Assembly (NCBI RefSeq): GCF_003443655.1
Contig: NZ_CP031941.1
Location: 6,089,001 to 6,153,000, forward strand
Length of the DNA stretch: 64,000 nt
Direction: 5' to 3'
Source: Nostoc sphaeroides
GTDB taxonomy: Bacteria; Cyanobacteriota; Cyanobacteriia; Cyanobacteriales; Nostocaceae
Of this stretch, positions 53,659 through 62,530 are shown piece by piece. Numbering within the stretch: position 1 is the first letter of the stretch; each line of letters begins with the position of its first letter. The notes under the pieces are model-generated. The model was not told the origin of the DNA and ran no database searches. It saw only the letters and a list, made by a program, of their open reading frames with translations. The position numbers and the translations under genes are program-made.

Positions 53659-54969
53659 ATGACTCAGGCAATCAAAACCCAAACCCAAACCCAAACCAGC
53701 ACTGCCTACTTTCAAGCCTTGAAGTGTAAGGAATGTGGTGCGGAATATGAACTCAAAGCCAGTAATGTTTGTGAGTTATGTTTTGGCCCTTTAGAAGTCA
53801 AGTATGACTACAACGCCCTCCGTCTGACTGTCACTCGTGAAACAATTCAAGCTGGGCCCAATTCAATTTGGCGCTATCGTCCCTTTTTGCCTGTTGCAAC
53901 TGACAATGTAATAGATGTGGGAACGGGTATGACTCCCTTGGTTCGTTCTCACCGCCTTGCCCGTCGCCTGGGTCTAAATAAGCTTTATATAAAAAATGAT
54001 GCCGTTAATATGCCCACCCTTAGTTTTAAGGATCGGGTAGTTTCAGTTGCTCTATCAAGGGCGCGAGAGTTGGGTTTCACTACCGTTTCTTGCGCTAGCA
54101 CTGGTAACTTGGCAAATTCTACAGCTGCGATCGCAGCTCATGCCGGTTTAGACTGCTGTGTATTCATCCCCGCAGATTTAGAAGCCGGTAAAATTATCGG
54201 TAGCCTGATCTATAGTCCCACTCTGATGGCCGTCAAGGGCAACTACGATCAAGTCAATCGTCTCTGTTCAGAAGTTGCTAATACACATGGCTGGGGTTTT
54301 GTCAACATTAATCTGCGTCCTTATTACTCTGAAGGTTCCAAGACGCTAGGTTTTGAAGTTGCGGAACAACTAGGTTGGGAACTACCGGATCATGTTGTTG
54401 CTCCCTTGGCTTCTGGTTCACTCTTTACAAAAATATATAAAGGGTTCCAAGAATTTATCGAAGTTGGTTTGGTAGAAAACAAGAGCGTCCGTTTCAGTGG
54501 CGCTCAAGCTGAAGGTTGTTCACCTATCGCCCAAGCCTTCAAAGAAGGACGCGACTTTATTAAGCCAGTAAAACCGAATACAATTGCTAAATCATTAGCG
54601 ATCGGTAATCCAGCAGATGGCATTTATGCTGTGGAGTTAGCTAAGAAAACTGGTGGTAACATTGAATCAGTCAATGATGCAGAAATTATTGATGGCATCA
54701 AGCTGCTGGCAGAAACCGAAGGCATCTTCACAGAAACAGCCGGCGGTACAACCGTGGCCGTGCTGAAAAAACTGGTAGAAGCTGGCAAAATTGATCCAGA
54801 TGAAACGACTGTGATTTACATCACCGGCAATGGTCTGAAAACTCAAGAAGCAATCCAAGGCTACGTTGGCGAACCCTTGACTATTGATGCTAAACTAGAT
54901 AGCTTTGAACGTGCCCTAGAGCGATCGCGTACTCTGGATCGCTTGGAATGGCAACAAGTCCTCGTTTAA
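53659..54969 (+). CDS. thrC: Threonine synthase
   Basis: 436 residues. An N-terminal zinc-ribbon-like segment (CKECGAEYELKASNVCELC, about 20-38) precedes a fold-type II PLP enzyme. The PLP lysine is in PTLSFKDRVVSVALS (about 120), the substrate Ser/Asn loop in SCASTGNLANSTAAIAAHA, and the phosphate-binding loop in ETAGGTTVAVLKKL. It converts O-phosphohomoserine to threonine in the cytoplasm. The MoaD/ThiS-like gene follows 104 bases later across a TAACTCC repeat block. Confidence 0.96.
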   Translation: MTQAIKTQTQTQTSTAYFQALKCKECGAEYELKASNVCELCFGPLEVKYDYNALRLTVTRETIQAGPNSIWRYRPFLPVATDNVIDVGTGMTPLVRSHRLARRLGLNKLYIKNDAVNMPTLSFKDRVVSVALSRARELGFTTVSCASTGNLANSTAAIAAHAGLDCCVFIPADLEAGKIIGSLIYSPTLMAVKGNYDQVNRLCSEVANTHGWGFVNINLRPYYSEGSKTLGFEVAEQLGWELPDHVVAPLASGSLFTKIYKGFQEFIEVGLVENKSVRFSGAQAEGCSPIAQAFKEGRDFIKPVKPNTIAKSLAIGNPADGIYAVELAKKTGGNIESVNDAEIIDGIKLLAETEGIFTETAGGTTVAVLKKLVEAGKIDPDETTVIYITGNGLKTQEAIQGYVGEPLTIDAKLDSFERALERSRTLDRLEWQQVLV

Positions 54970-55071
54970 TTATGAGTTATGAGTTATGAGTTATGAGTTT
55001 TTTTATTCCTAACTCCTAACTCCTAACTCCTCACTCCTAACTCCTCACTCCTCACTCTTCACTTTGTACTT
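54970..55071. repeat. TTATGAG and TAACTCC short repeats
   Basis: Several TTATGAG units followed by CTAACTC(C) and CTCACTC units. Same type as 25510-25690 and, as there, placed directly upstream of a start codon. Confidence 0.8.
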
Positions 55072-55073
55072 CT

Positions 55074-55349
55074 ATGGCTGTAACAGTTTTAGTTCCGACG
55101 ACTCTTCAGAATTTGACTAATAACCAAGCTAGTCTAGAATCCAACGGTAACACCATTGCTGAATTGTTGGACTCCTTAGAACAAAGCTTTCCTGGGATTA
55201 AATCGCGGTTGTGCGATGAAGAAGGGAAGCTACGCCGATTTGTAAATTTTTATGTCGATAGCGAAGATATCCGCTATTTAGATGGTATTAATACAGCATT
55301 GAAAGATGGCGATGAAGTAAGTATTGTCCCAGCTGTCGCCGGTGGTTAA
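55074..55349 (+). CDS. MoaD/ThiS-family sulfur carrier protein
   Basis: 91 residues with a beta-grasp fold: MAVTVLVPTTLQNLTNNQAS, TIAELLDSLEQSFPGIKSRL, RRFVNFYVDSEDIRYLDGIN, and the C-terminal DGDEVSIVPAVAGG. The terminal Gly-Gly is the adenylation and thiocarboxylation site of sulfur carriers. It is longer than ThiS and resembles CysO-type carriers. Beside threonine synthase, as in several cyanobacteria, but a direct biochemical link is not shown. An intrinsic terminator follows at 55405. Confidence 0.9.
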   Translation: MAVTVLVPTTLQNLTNNQASLESNGNTIAELLDSLEQSFPGIKSRLCDEEGKLRRFVNFYVDSEDIRYLDGINTALKDGDEVSIVPAVAGG

Positions 55350-55404
55350 TAGAGAGAATACTAAATAAAGTAGAAATCTGATTAGACAAACCTTTGAGAG
55401 ACAG

Positions 55405-55429
55405 AGGACGGCTAACCCCCGTCCTTTTT
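55405..55429 (+). terminator. Intrinsic terminator after the sulfur-carrier gene
   Basis: AGGACGG (55405-55411), loop CTAACCC, CCGTCCT (55419-55425), then TTTT. It lies 56 bases after the stop and is a clear Rho-independent terminator. Confidence 0.88.
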
Positions 55430-55601
55430 GTTGTTTATGCTATTTCTGACTTTTCACGGTATCTGGAAAACCTCACTTCTATTTCTCTCTCCTAAAAGGA
55501 GAGAGACTTTGAACGCATCGCGGCAGTCCCTACCCTCAACTCTTAGTAGGGTAGGGATCAGAGCGGGTTATTGGAACGAAGTGGAAATAACCAATCCATA
55601 T

Positions 55602-56009
55602 TTATTCGATTGGCGCATCTTGATCTTTAATGTATTGTTTTAATTTGTCGATTGGTGCGCCTCCACTTGACGCAACATAATAAGAGCTAGACCAAAACAG
55701 GGGTTTCCAGTAAAACTTGTCAATATGTTCTTTAAATTCTTTGCGAATAACCCTACTACTAGCAGACTTTAAACTAGAAGTGAAATCAGAAATATTGTTA
55801 TCTGGATGGTAGTCTACCAACAAATGAACGTGGTCTTGTTCACCTGAGAATTCTATCAAAATACAATTAGTTTTAATGCAAATATTTGCAAAAATCTCAT
55901 GCATCCTTTCAAGGATTGGTGCAGTAATTACCTGTTTGCGATATTTGGTAATAAAAACAAAGTGCAAGTGAATAGAGAAAACAGCATGTGACCCTTTGCG
56001 AGGAAGCAT
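55602..56009 (-). CDS. tnpA: TnpA, IS200/IS605 Y1 transposase
   Basis: 135 residues. HUH motif in SGEQDHVHLLVDYHP (about 55-69) and catalytic Tyr in DKLKQYIKDQ (about 125). N-terminal FSIHLHFVFITKYRKQVI is the usual opening. It acts as a dimer on the hairpin ends and moves the element through a single-stranded circle. Divergent from tnpB with 92 bases between. The gene looks intact, so the element may still be mobile. Confidence 0.95.
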   Translation of the reverse strand: MLPRKGSHAVFSIHLHFVFITKYRKQVITAPILERMHEIFANICIKTNCILIEFSGEQDHVHLLVDYHPDNNISDFTSSLKSASSRVIRKEFKEHIDKFYWKPLFWSSSYYVASSGGAPIDKLKQYIKDQDAPIE

Positions 56010-56101
56010 TTGACAAGTAACCGTGTCTGATGTATTCTGACTAATATACCAGATTTCGGAGGTTTACCCTGAGCGTAGTCGAAGGGAAACAAAAACATAC
56101 T

Positions 56102-57448
56102 GTGGCAACAAGACGAATGACCTTTCGTTTATACCCAAATGAAAAAACTGAATTAACATTGCGGTATCACCGAAAGCTCCACAAGGACTTGTACAATGCC
56201 GCAGTAAACAACAGATTTAACCAGTACAAAATCTATAATCACAAAGTTGATTATTTTGAGCAGCAAAACTGTTTACCTGCGTTTAAAGAAGTTTGGTTAG
56301 AATATAAAGAGCTTCCAAGTCATGCACTACAAGCAACTTTAAAACGTGTTGATTACGCCTTTGAACGTTGGTTTAAGGGATTGGGTAAACGACCTAGATT
56401 TAAATCAATTCGGCATTATTCGGGATGGACTTATCCAGATTGTGCAGGTTTTAAGCTAGAGTCAGACGGAGAGAATGGGTATTTGGGTCTGTCTAAGATT
56501 GGGCGTATTCAAATGCGTGGACAGGCTAAATATTGGGGCAAACCAACTACTTGCACCATTCTTTATCGTAATGGTAAATGGTACGCCTCAATTACTGTCA
56601 ATGTATTAGACCAAGCTCTCAAACCAGAGATTCTACCCTGTGGTGCTATTGGTATTGACTTTGGATGTAAATCTGCTTTATCAATTACTGATGGTGAAAA
56701 TCACCAACAAATTGATGCTCCCAAGTTTTTGAGGAATGCAGAACATCTAATCAAAAAAGCATCTAAGGATAAAAGACGTAAACGTGCGCCGAATAGAAAG
56801 AAAAAAATAAAAGCTTCTAGACGGTTTAAAAAAGCTCAATTAAAGGTTAGTAAACTTAACCGCAAAGTTGCTAACCAACGCCAAAATTGGGTACACCAAG
56901 TTGCCACACAAATAACACGCAGTAATAGCATGGTGGCAACTGAAACTCTAGTTGTCAAAAACATGACTAGTAAACCTAAAAAAGGCTCTTCGCATAAACA
57001 AAAGGCTGGACTAAATAAGTCTATCCTTGATGTTGGATTTGGAATGCTACGCAACGCCATCAAATATAAAGTAGAACAAATTGGTGGTGTATTTATCGAG
57101 GTTCCAACCCGCCTTGTAAAGCCTTCTCAAACCTGCCCTAAATGTGGACACCAGCACAAGAAAACACTCGATATCCGAGTACATGAGTGCGGTGTTTGTA
57201 GTTATCGTCAGGATAGAGATATTGCTGCTGCCCAGGTTATGCTTTATTGGAGTAAAGGGAATCTGCCGGGGTCAGGAACTGTCCTCGCAGACGCAGAGTC
57301 GTCTAGCTCTACTTCATCCACCAAGGCGCGAAAGCAAGCTGGAAGTATGAGGCAACTAGGGGCGAAGAAGCGTCAGAAATCTCAAAGCAACTTTGCTAAA
57401 AACAAGCTAGAGGATGCAGAAACCTCTAGCTCAAGCGAAGCTAGCTAG
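56102..57448 (+). CDS. tnpB: TnpB, RNA-guided nuclease of IS605 (Cas12 ancestor)
   Basis: 448 residues from the GTG at 56102. RuvC-like catalytic residues are Asp in AIGIDFGCKSALS, Glu in MVATETLVVKNM, and Asp in YRQDRDIAAAQ. A zinc ribbon is CPKCGHQ and CGVC. An arginine/lysine-rich bridge lies near KDKRRKRAPNRKKK. The last about 55 residues (Ser-rich, SSSSTSSTKARKQ to SSSSEAS) are unlike a folded domain and overlap the element's right end, where the omega RNA is encoded. TnpB cuts DNA next to the element's target motif and helps it persist. Confidence 0.95.
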   Translation: MATRRMTFRLYPNEKTELTLRYHRKLHKDLYNAAVNNRFNQYKIYNHKVDYFEQQNCLPAFKEVWLEYKELPSHALQATLKRVDYAFERWFKGLGKRPRFKSIRHYSGWTYPDCAGFKLESDGENGYLGLSKIGRIQMRGQAKYWGKPTTCTILYRNGKWYASITVNVLDQALKPEILPCGAIGIDFGCKSALSITDGENHQQIDAPKFLRNAEHLIKKASKDKRRKRAPNRKKKIKASRRFKKAQLKVSKLNRKVANQRQNWVHQVATQITRSNSMVATETLVVKNMTSKPKKGSSHKQKAGLNKSILDVGFGMLRNAIKYKVEQIGGVFIEVPTRLVKPSQTCPKCGHQHKKTLDIRVHECGVCSYRQDRDIAAAQVMLYWSKGNLPGSGTVLADAESSSSTSSTKARKQAGSMRQLGAKKRQKSQSNFAKNKLEDAETSSSSEAS

Positions 57449-57452
57449 AGGT
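57290..57452 (+). ncRNA. Probable omega RNA scaffold (reRNA) at the tnpB 3' end
   Basis: In this family the guide RNA overlaps the 3' end of tnpB and ends at the element's right boundary. Here the last 160 bases have low-complexity coding and contain a terminal stem ACCTCTAGCT/AGCTAGAGGT. The guide would be the flanking sequence starting about 57453 (TAGTTCATTATT). Boundaries are inferred, not seen. Confidence 0.45.
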
Positions 57453-57839
57453 AGTTCATTATTCCCCCTTCCCTGGTAGGGAAGGAGGTTAGGTCAATCG
57501 TTAGCTTTTCCACATAACGTGAAAAGTCAGATGCTATTTGGGGTCACAAGACAGAAAAACAAACCGCAATCGCGCAGCGTCTCGTTAGAGGTTGTTTGAA
57601 AAGTAGTTAGCTGTGATTTTAGACACTTATTGATCCCCCCTAACCCCCCTTAAAAAGCAGGGTGGTTTCATACAACGAGAGAAAAAACTAAAACTGGGTT
57701 TCAAAGCCTCTCTCCGTTTCGGGGAGAGGTTTGGAGAGGGGTCAAAATCTATGGTTTGACAGCCTGTCTTTTGACATAATTTTACTATTACAGCAAGAAT
57801 ACTACTTTGTGACTGTTTTTACTTGGTGTGAAAGAGAAC
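57453..57839. other. Intergenic region with repeat fragments
   Basis: Holds GAGGTTGTTTGAAAAGTA (a diverged end of the 2662 element) and a CCTCTCTCCG/CGGGGAGAGG hairpin. No gene seen. The promoter of the receptor gene at 57840 should be here; no clear iron or cobalamin control element was found. Confidence 0.45.
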
Positions 57840-59936
57840 GTGAAAAAGGATTTTTCGTTGCTAACAGTAGCTTTACCGAGTTTACTGATAACGTTTCCTG
57901 GCTTTGCAATTGAGAGTGAAATTAAGCAGAGAAATACTGATAAATCAACCGAAGTGATTTCAGATATTTCGAGTTTGAGTGAAATCGAGCTACCCGCCAC
58001 TAATGCCGAATTATTAACTCAACAATCTGCACCGAATCAAGTTAATCCAGAAACTCAGCTAGAAACAGAGCAAACTCCGAGCGATGATGCAGACATTTCT
58101 ATAGAAGTGATTGCAGAACCAGACAACCTACCTCAATCTACTCCAACTTACGTAATTGATCAAGAAGAAATTCAAAAGCAGGGCGCTACAAGTTTAGCCG
58201 ATATTTTGAAAAGAATGCCTGGTTTTGCAATCAATGATGTCGGACATGGTGCAGACATTCACACAGGTACATACTACCGGGGAGCCTCAATTAATCAGTC
58301 TGTATTTTTGATTAATGGCAGACCAATTAACAATAATGTCAACACTTATCATGGTGGAACTGATTTAAATAGCATTCCTGTAGAGGCTATTGAACGAGTG
58401 GAATTATATAGCGGTACAGCCTCCGCTTTATATGGTTCTTCAGCCTTTGGGGGAGTTGTAAATATCATAACTAAAGAAGGTTATGGCAAACCTAAATTGA
58501 GCGCTAGTGCAGAATTTGGCTCATTAAGTTTAAATAATCAACAAGTAACTTATGGTGGTTCATCTGATAATGTCAAGTACAACTTTAGCTTTGAAAGATT
58601 CTTTACAGATAACCGTTACCGCGTCCCTCTAGGTGCAGCAAATCGTGATGAGCAGGGATTTCTATCAAATGCAGACACAGCTACAAGTACTTACTTTGGT
58701 AGCATTGGAGTAGATTTAGATAAGAAAAATTCTCTGAATGTAGATGTTACTGCACTCAGCAGTCGTCGCGGTTTAATTTATTTCGGTTTTCCTCTCCAAA
58801 GAGATAGATTAGACCACGATGGTTTAAATGTTGGCTTATCTTGGAAAACTCGACTAGGTAATGGGGAAAGCTCTAATCTTACAACCTCAATTGGTTATAA
58901 CCAAGATTATTTTAGCACTTATGGCCCTACAGGAGCATCATTTTATCGTAGAGGGTCTTTAGATACACAACAACTCACAGCCAGAGTCGATCATGAGTGG
59001 AAAATTACTTCCAAGAATAAATTGCGTTGGGGATTAGATTTGAAAAACACCGATTTAATCGGTGATGTTTTGAGTACAGATCCTACTAGGATTGCCGAAA
59101 ACGAAAAGGAAGATCGGAGTTTGTTCAATACGGCTTTATTTGCTGTCAATACTTGGAATATTGGCGATGATTTTCTGATAGATTTAGGGCTAAGGCAAAC
59201 CTTTGATAGCCAGTTTGGAAATTATCTCAACCCTAGTGTTGGGTTACGTTATGCTGTCACACCAATAGTAGCAGTGCGGGGAAGTTGGGCAGGGGCACAA
59301 CGCAATCCTGGGTTAGATCAGTTGTATGTTTATGATACGGTTCATGGTTGGAGACCTAATCCTGATTTAAGCCCGGAAACTGGCTCTAGTTGGAGTGCGG
59401 GAGTAGATGTCAATTTTTCGGAAAATCTGATTGGACAGTTTACTTACTTTGGTAGTAGTATAGGCGATCGCTTGGGAGTTATCGCCGGAAAATGGGAAAA
59501 CATTGGATTAGTAGATACCAATGGTTTAGAGGCAGCATTGCAATTAAAAATTGCGGCTGGCTGGTCAACTTTCCTCAACTATACTTATACAGATTCCCAA
59601 ATAAAAACAGGCTCAGAAAAAGGTCTACAATTAGGTTTGATTCCCTACTCTGTACTTCAAACTGGTGTAGGTTATGAAAATGCAGGATGGCAGGCTAACT
59701 TGTATGTTACCTACAATAGCGGCGCTCGTAGATCCATCTTCGCTAACTCTACTGACAAGTCTACAGATTTTGCACCATCTTTCATGAATTTAGATTTCAC
59801 GGGTCGTATACCTTTAACTACCAATTTAGGATTGACAGTTTATTTAGAAAATCTACTCGGTGAGCAATATGAGCGAGTTAATCGCATCTATAGCCCTGGA
59901 TTCACTTTTCGTTTGGGTTTAAGCGCTAATTTTTAG
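57840..59936 (+). CDS. TonB-dependent outer-membrane receptor
   Basis: About 698 residues from the GTG at 57840 (MKKDFSLLTVALPSLLITFPGFA, a signal peptide); a GTG four codons earlier is an alternative. After a Glu/Thr-rich spacer comes a probable TonB box (SIEVIAEP, about 90), a plug domain (about 105-225: QEEIQKQGATSLADILKRMP, RVELYSGTASALYGSSAFGG) and a 22-strand barrel ending in YSPGFTFRLGLSANF with the terminal Phe. The family imports ferric chelates, cobalamin or other ligands; substrate not determinable here. The TonB/ExbBD set at 28.7-31.6 kb could power it. Confidence 0.93.
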   Translation: MKKDFSLLTVALPSLLITFPGFAIESEIKQRNTDKSTEVISDISSLSEIELPATNAELLTQQSAPNQVNPETQLETEQTPSDDADISIEVIAEPDNLPQSTPTYVIDQEEIQKQGATSLADILKRMPGFAINDVGHGADIHTGTYYRGASINQSVFLINGRPINNNVNTYHGGTDLNSIPVEAIERVELYSGTASALYGSSAFGGVVNIITKEGYGKPKLSASAEFGSLSLNNQQVTYGGSSDNVKYNFSFERFFTDNRYRVPLGAANRDEQGFLSNADTATSTYFGSIGVDLDKKNSLNVDVTALSSRRGLIYFGFPLQRDRLDHDGLNVGLSWKTRLGNGESSNLTTSIGYNQDYFSTYGPTGASFYRRGSLDTQQLTARVDHEWKITSKNKLRWGLDLKNTDLIGDVLSTDPTRIAENEKEDRSLFNTALFAVNTWNIGDDFLIDLGLRQTFDSQFGNYLNPSVGLRYAVTPIVAVRGSWAGAQRNPGLDQLYVYDTVHGWRPNPDLSPETGSSWSAGVDVNFSENLIGQFTYFGSSIGDRLGVIAGKWENIGLVDTNGLEAALQLKIAAGWSTFLNYTYTDSQIKTGSEKGLQLGLIPYSVLQTGVGYENAGWQANLYVTYNSGARRSIFANSTDKSTDFAPSFMNLDFTGRIPLTTNLGLTVYLENLLGEQYERVNRIYSPGFTFRLGLSANF

Positions 59937-59962
59937 TTACAGCGCTTCCTGCTGTTATGAAG

Positions 59963-60111
59963 CTATACAGTTCAGTTAAGCCTAAAACTCAACTTCTACG
60001 TAGGTTGGGTTGAACTTTAGTGTTACCCAACAAATTCTGATAAATGTTGGGTTTCGTTCCTCAACCCAACCTACGCAGTTTAAGGTTTTTGGCTCTAACT
60101 GAACCGTATTG
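59963..60111. mobile_element. MITE of the 18-bp inverted-repeat family, with a nested palindrome
   Basis: Ends CTATACAGTTCAGTTAAG and TCTAACTGAACCGTATTG. The interior contains a second palindrome, CTACGTAGGTTGGGTTGA against TCAACCCAACCTACG (59993-60077), a repeat also present at about 21920-22000. No target duplication is recognisable. Confidence 0.7.
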
Positions 60112-60396
60112 GGCTAAAAACCATATCTTTCGTAAGGGCACAGCATTGCTGTGCCCCTACAGCATGGTCTATGTACGTAGTTTACCGCACTTCGACAGGC
60201 TCAGTGACCACCGTAGGCATCGCAGGATAATTAAGAAAAGTCTGAAATAGCCTATTTTAGGTAATGCACATCACGATACACTTGTACAGTGCGTAAGTCC
60301 TAATTATGCAAAATCATTTTCATACATGGAATAAGCAACGCCACTTTTTGATTAAAAAGATATTTTTATTGGTTTTGTACCCAATCAGCTATAAGT

Positions 60397-60497
60397 CAAT
60401 ACAGTTCAGATAAGACCAAAACACTTGTAGAGACGGCGATTTATCGCGTCTCGAAAACCCAAAATTTTTGCCAGTCGCCCTTAACTGAACTGTATTG
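60397..60497. mobile_element. MITE with exact 10-bp target duplication
   Basis: 101 bp, ends CAATACAGTTCAGATAAG and CTTAACTGAACTGTATTG. Flanks are identical AGCTATAAGT at 60387-60396 and 60498-60507. The interior carries GTAGAGACGGCG and a REP-type palindrome. Confidence 0.88.
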
Positions 60498-60551
60498 AGC
60501 TATAAGTATCTGTCAAGATTTAAGTTCAATAATATTTATCGATAAGCAGAA

Positions 60552-62243
60552 TTAAAAAAGAAAAGTACTCCGCAGAATGCCGATAGTCACTGAGTCACTA
60601 TCTGGCGTCTGACCAGGCTCCAAGATATGAATTATTCCTGGTGTAATACTGATGTTATCTGTTAGCTTAAAACGATAAAATGCCTCGATTTGAGTGGTCG
60701 TCCCTGGTTGTCCACCTGCACGTCCTAAACCAGTATTGACAAAATCAGGAACATTATTCCCTACAGGTAAGTTGCTACTGGTGATTTTAGGAGGTTGACC
60801 AACATAAATTCCCCCCAAATTTCCTTTAGCAAATAAATCAGGGAAATTCATAAACACCATATAATTGGTCGTCTCTACATTTCCCGATTGCCCAGGAATG
60901 TAAGATTTAGTATAACCACCCCATGCACCTGCGCTAATACGGGATGAAATTTGCCAAGTTACAGTCGCACCCACGGCGTTAGTTTGCAACGGTGCTGATT
61001 TTCCGGTAGTGGTATTAACTGTAGTTAAGCATTCATCGCCAACAAAGGTTAGTAAACAACCATCCGAAGAGTAATTGTTAACGTAGTACAAACTTAAATC
61101 TAGAGTATCGGTTGGTGTTAACAGCAATTGCACACCTGTAGTCGTGGTTCCATCAAATAAACCGCTACCTTTACCGGGATTTCCTGGTTGATAACTAGTA
61201 TAAATTGCCTGCAAACTAGCGCGTTTAGCAAATTGCCAATCAATAGCTATACCACCGTGACCGTATCCCATATTTAAAATTGGGTTTCTTTGGGCAAAAT
61301 AAGACAACGGCCCTGTTGCAGCACTTTCTACCCGATTGGGGCCTCGGAAAGCAGCTGGCATACTTACGCCTTCTGTTCCCACCATTACTGCTAATTTATC
61401 TGTTACCAGCCAATGAAAATTGAGGTCACTTACAATCAAGCTATCTGTAGGAAATTCGTAACCAAGAAAAACATCATTCCGAGAAACACTATTGGTAAAT
61501 CTAGGTGTAGTTTTTCCATTACCATCTAAAAGACCTGTAAATAAATAACTACGGGGAGTGATTTGACTAGTTAAATATAGTTGCGCCAGGGACATAACAT
61601 TAGTGTTTGTCCCCGCATCATTTGTATCTTTTTGTCCATCTCTAGGATTCACATCACCACGATTGCTAGTCCGTCCTTGAATGCCAACTATTAGTAGTCC
61701 ACTGAGTTTGGTTGTTGTTGAGAATTGGTTGGCTTCGATTTCGGCAGTTCTGGCTTCTAAACTATCGACACGACCCCGCAAAGTTGCTAATTCAGGGGCA
61801 AATTCTGACTGCAATTTTTGTAATATTGCTAAATCTTCGCGGGTGACTAAATCGCTGGTGGCTGTAGTGATTAATTCGTTGACTCTATCTAAACAAGCAT
61901 TCACACCGGCGGCGAATTCATATCGAGTTAAGGCGCGATTACCGCGATAGTTGCTATCTGGATAGCCAGCTATACAACCATAGCGTTCTACCAAAGACTG
62001 TAATGCTTGAAATGCCCAATCGTTGGGTTGTACGTCCTTGAGTTGAGAAACCGATGTAACTTGCGCCATCGGATTTACTGGGGAGAGGGAAGAAGAATTT
62101 AAATCTATACTGTCCTGCGCCTGAGTAGTTCCTGTGTACTCTTGTGCTAGTGCTTTTTGTGCAACTCCATTTACTGCCGCAATTAGTAACCATGCGAGCA
62201 TCCAAGTTTTGCTATGACTGCTGTTAACAAGTATACCTTTCAA
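60552..62243 (-). CDS. OprB-type porin with SLH domain (iron-uptake porin family)
   Basis: 563 residues. The start is a TTG at 62243 giving MKGILVNSSHSKTWMLAWLL and a signal peptide ending KALAQ; an ATG 14 codons later is possible. One SLH domain (about 68-118: LKDVQPNDWAFQALQSLVER, SNYRGNRALTRYEFAAGVNA) anchors to peptidoglycan-linked polymer. A coiled coil (about 138-185, LATLRGRVDSLEARTAEIEA) and an OprB-like barrel with FMNFPDLF, VRN/QIEAFYRFKLTDNISI and the C-terminal ILRSTFLF follow. Cyanobacterial major outer-membrane porins have this layout. Confidence 0.93.
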   Translation of the reverse strand: MKGILVNSSHSKTWMLAWLLIAAVNGVAQKALAQEYTGTTQAQDSIDLNSSSLSPVNPMAQVTSVSQLKDVQPNDWAFQALQSLVERYGCIAGYPDSNYRGNRALTRYEFAAGVNACLDRVNELITTATSDLVTREDLAILQKLQSEFAPELATLRGRVDSLEARTAEIEANQFSTTTKLSGLLIVGIQGRTSNRGDVNPRDGQKDTNDAGTNTNVMSLAQLYLTSQITPRSYLFTGLLDGNGKTTPRFTNSVSRNDVFLGYEFPTDSLIVSDLNFHWLVTDKLAVMVGTEGVSMPAAFRGPNRVESAATGPLSYFAQRNPILNMGYGHGGIAIDWQFAKRASLQAIYTSYQPGNPGKGSGLFDGTTTTGVQLLLTPTDTLDLSLYYVNNYSSDGCLLTFVGDECLTTVNTTTGKSAPLQTNAVGATVTWQISSRISAGAWGGYTKSYIPGQSGNVETTNYMVFMNFPDLFAKGNLGGIYVGQPPKITSSNLPVGNNVPDFVNTGLGRAGGQPGTTTQIEAFYRFKLTDNISITPGIIHILEPGQTPDSDSVTIGILRSTFLF

Positions 62244-62530
62244 CTTTTTACACTCTGCTCACATACTTAAGTGACAAGTGTATTCGCTATTGTCTAGCGT
62301 TCACATGGGAAAATTTACGTATTTTGTCCCAAATTAGACTTAATCTTTCTGGGCAACTTATCAAAGCGCGAGTATAACAGGGTATTAGGGAATAGGGAGT
62401 GGGGAATGGGGAGTGGGGAGTAAGGAGTAGGGGAGAGGTTGCATTAAGTGTTTCCCCTCTGCTTCTTGTGCCTCTTGTGGTTCTTGTGTCCAATGCCCAA
62501 AAATATCCACTGGATTGATTGAAAACTAAT

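Larger units (their letters stand above)
55566..57455. mobile_element. IS200/IS605-family element with divergent tnpA and tnpB
   Basis: Divergent Y1 transposase and TnpB genes lie between two subterminal hairpins: GGTTATT/AATAACC at 55566-55592 on the left and ACCTCTAGCT/AGCTAGAGGT at 57422-57452 on the right. Such elements excise as single strands and make no target duplication, so the exact ends cannot be fixed by eye. Confidence 0.8.
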
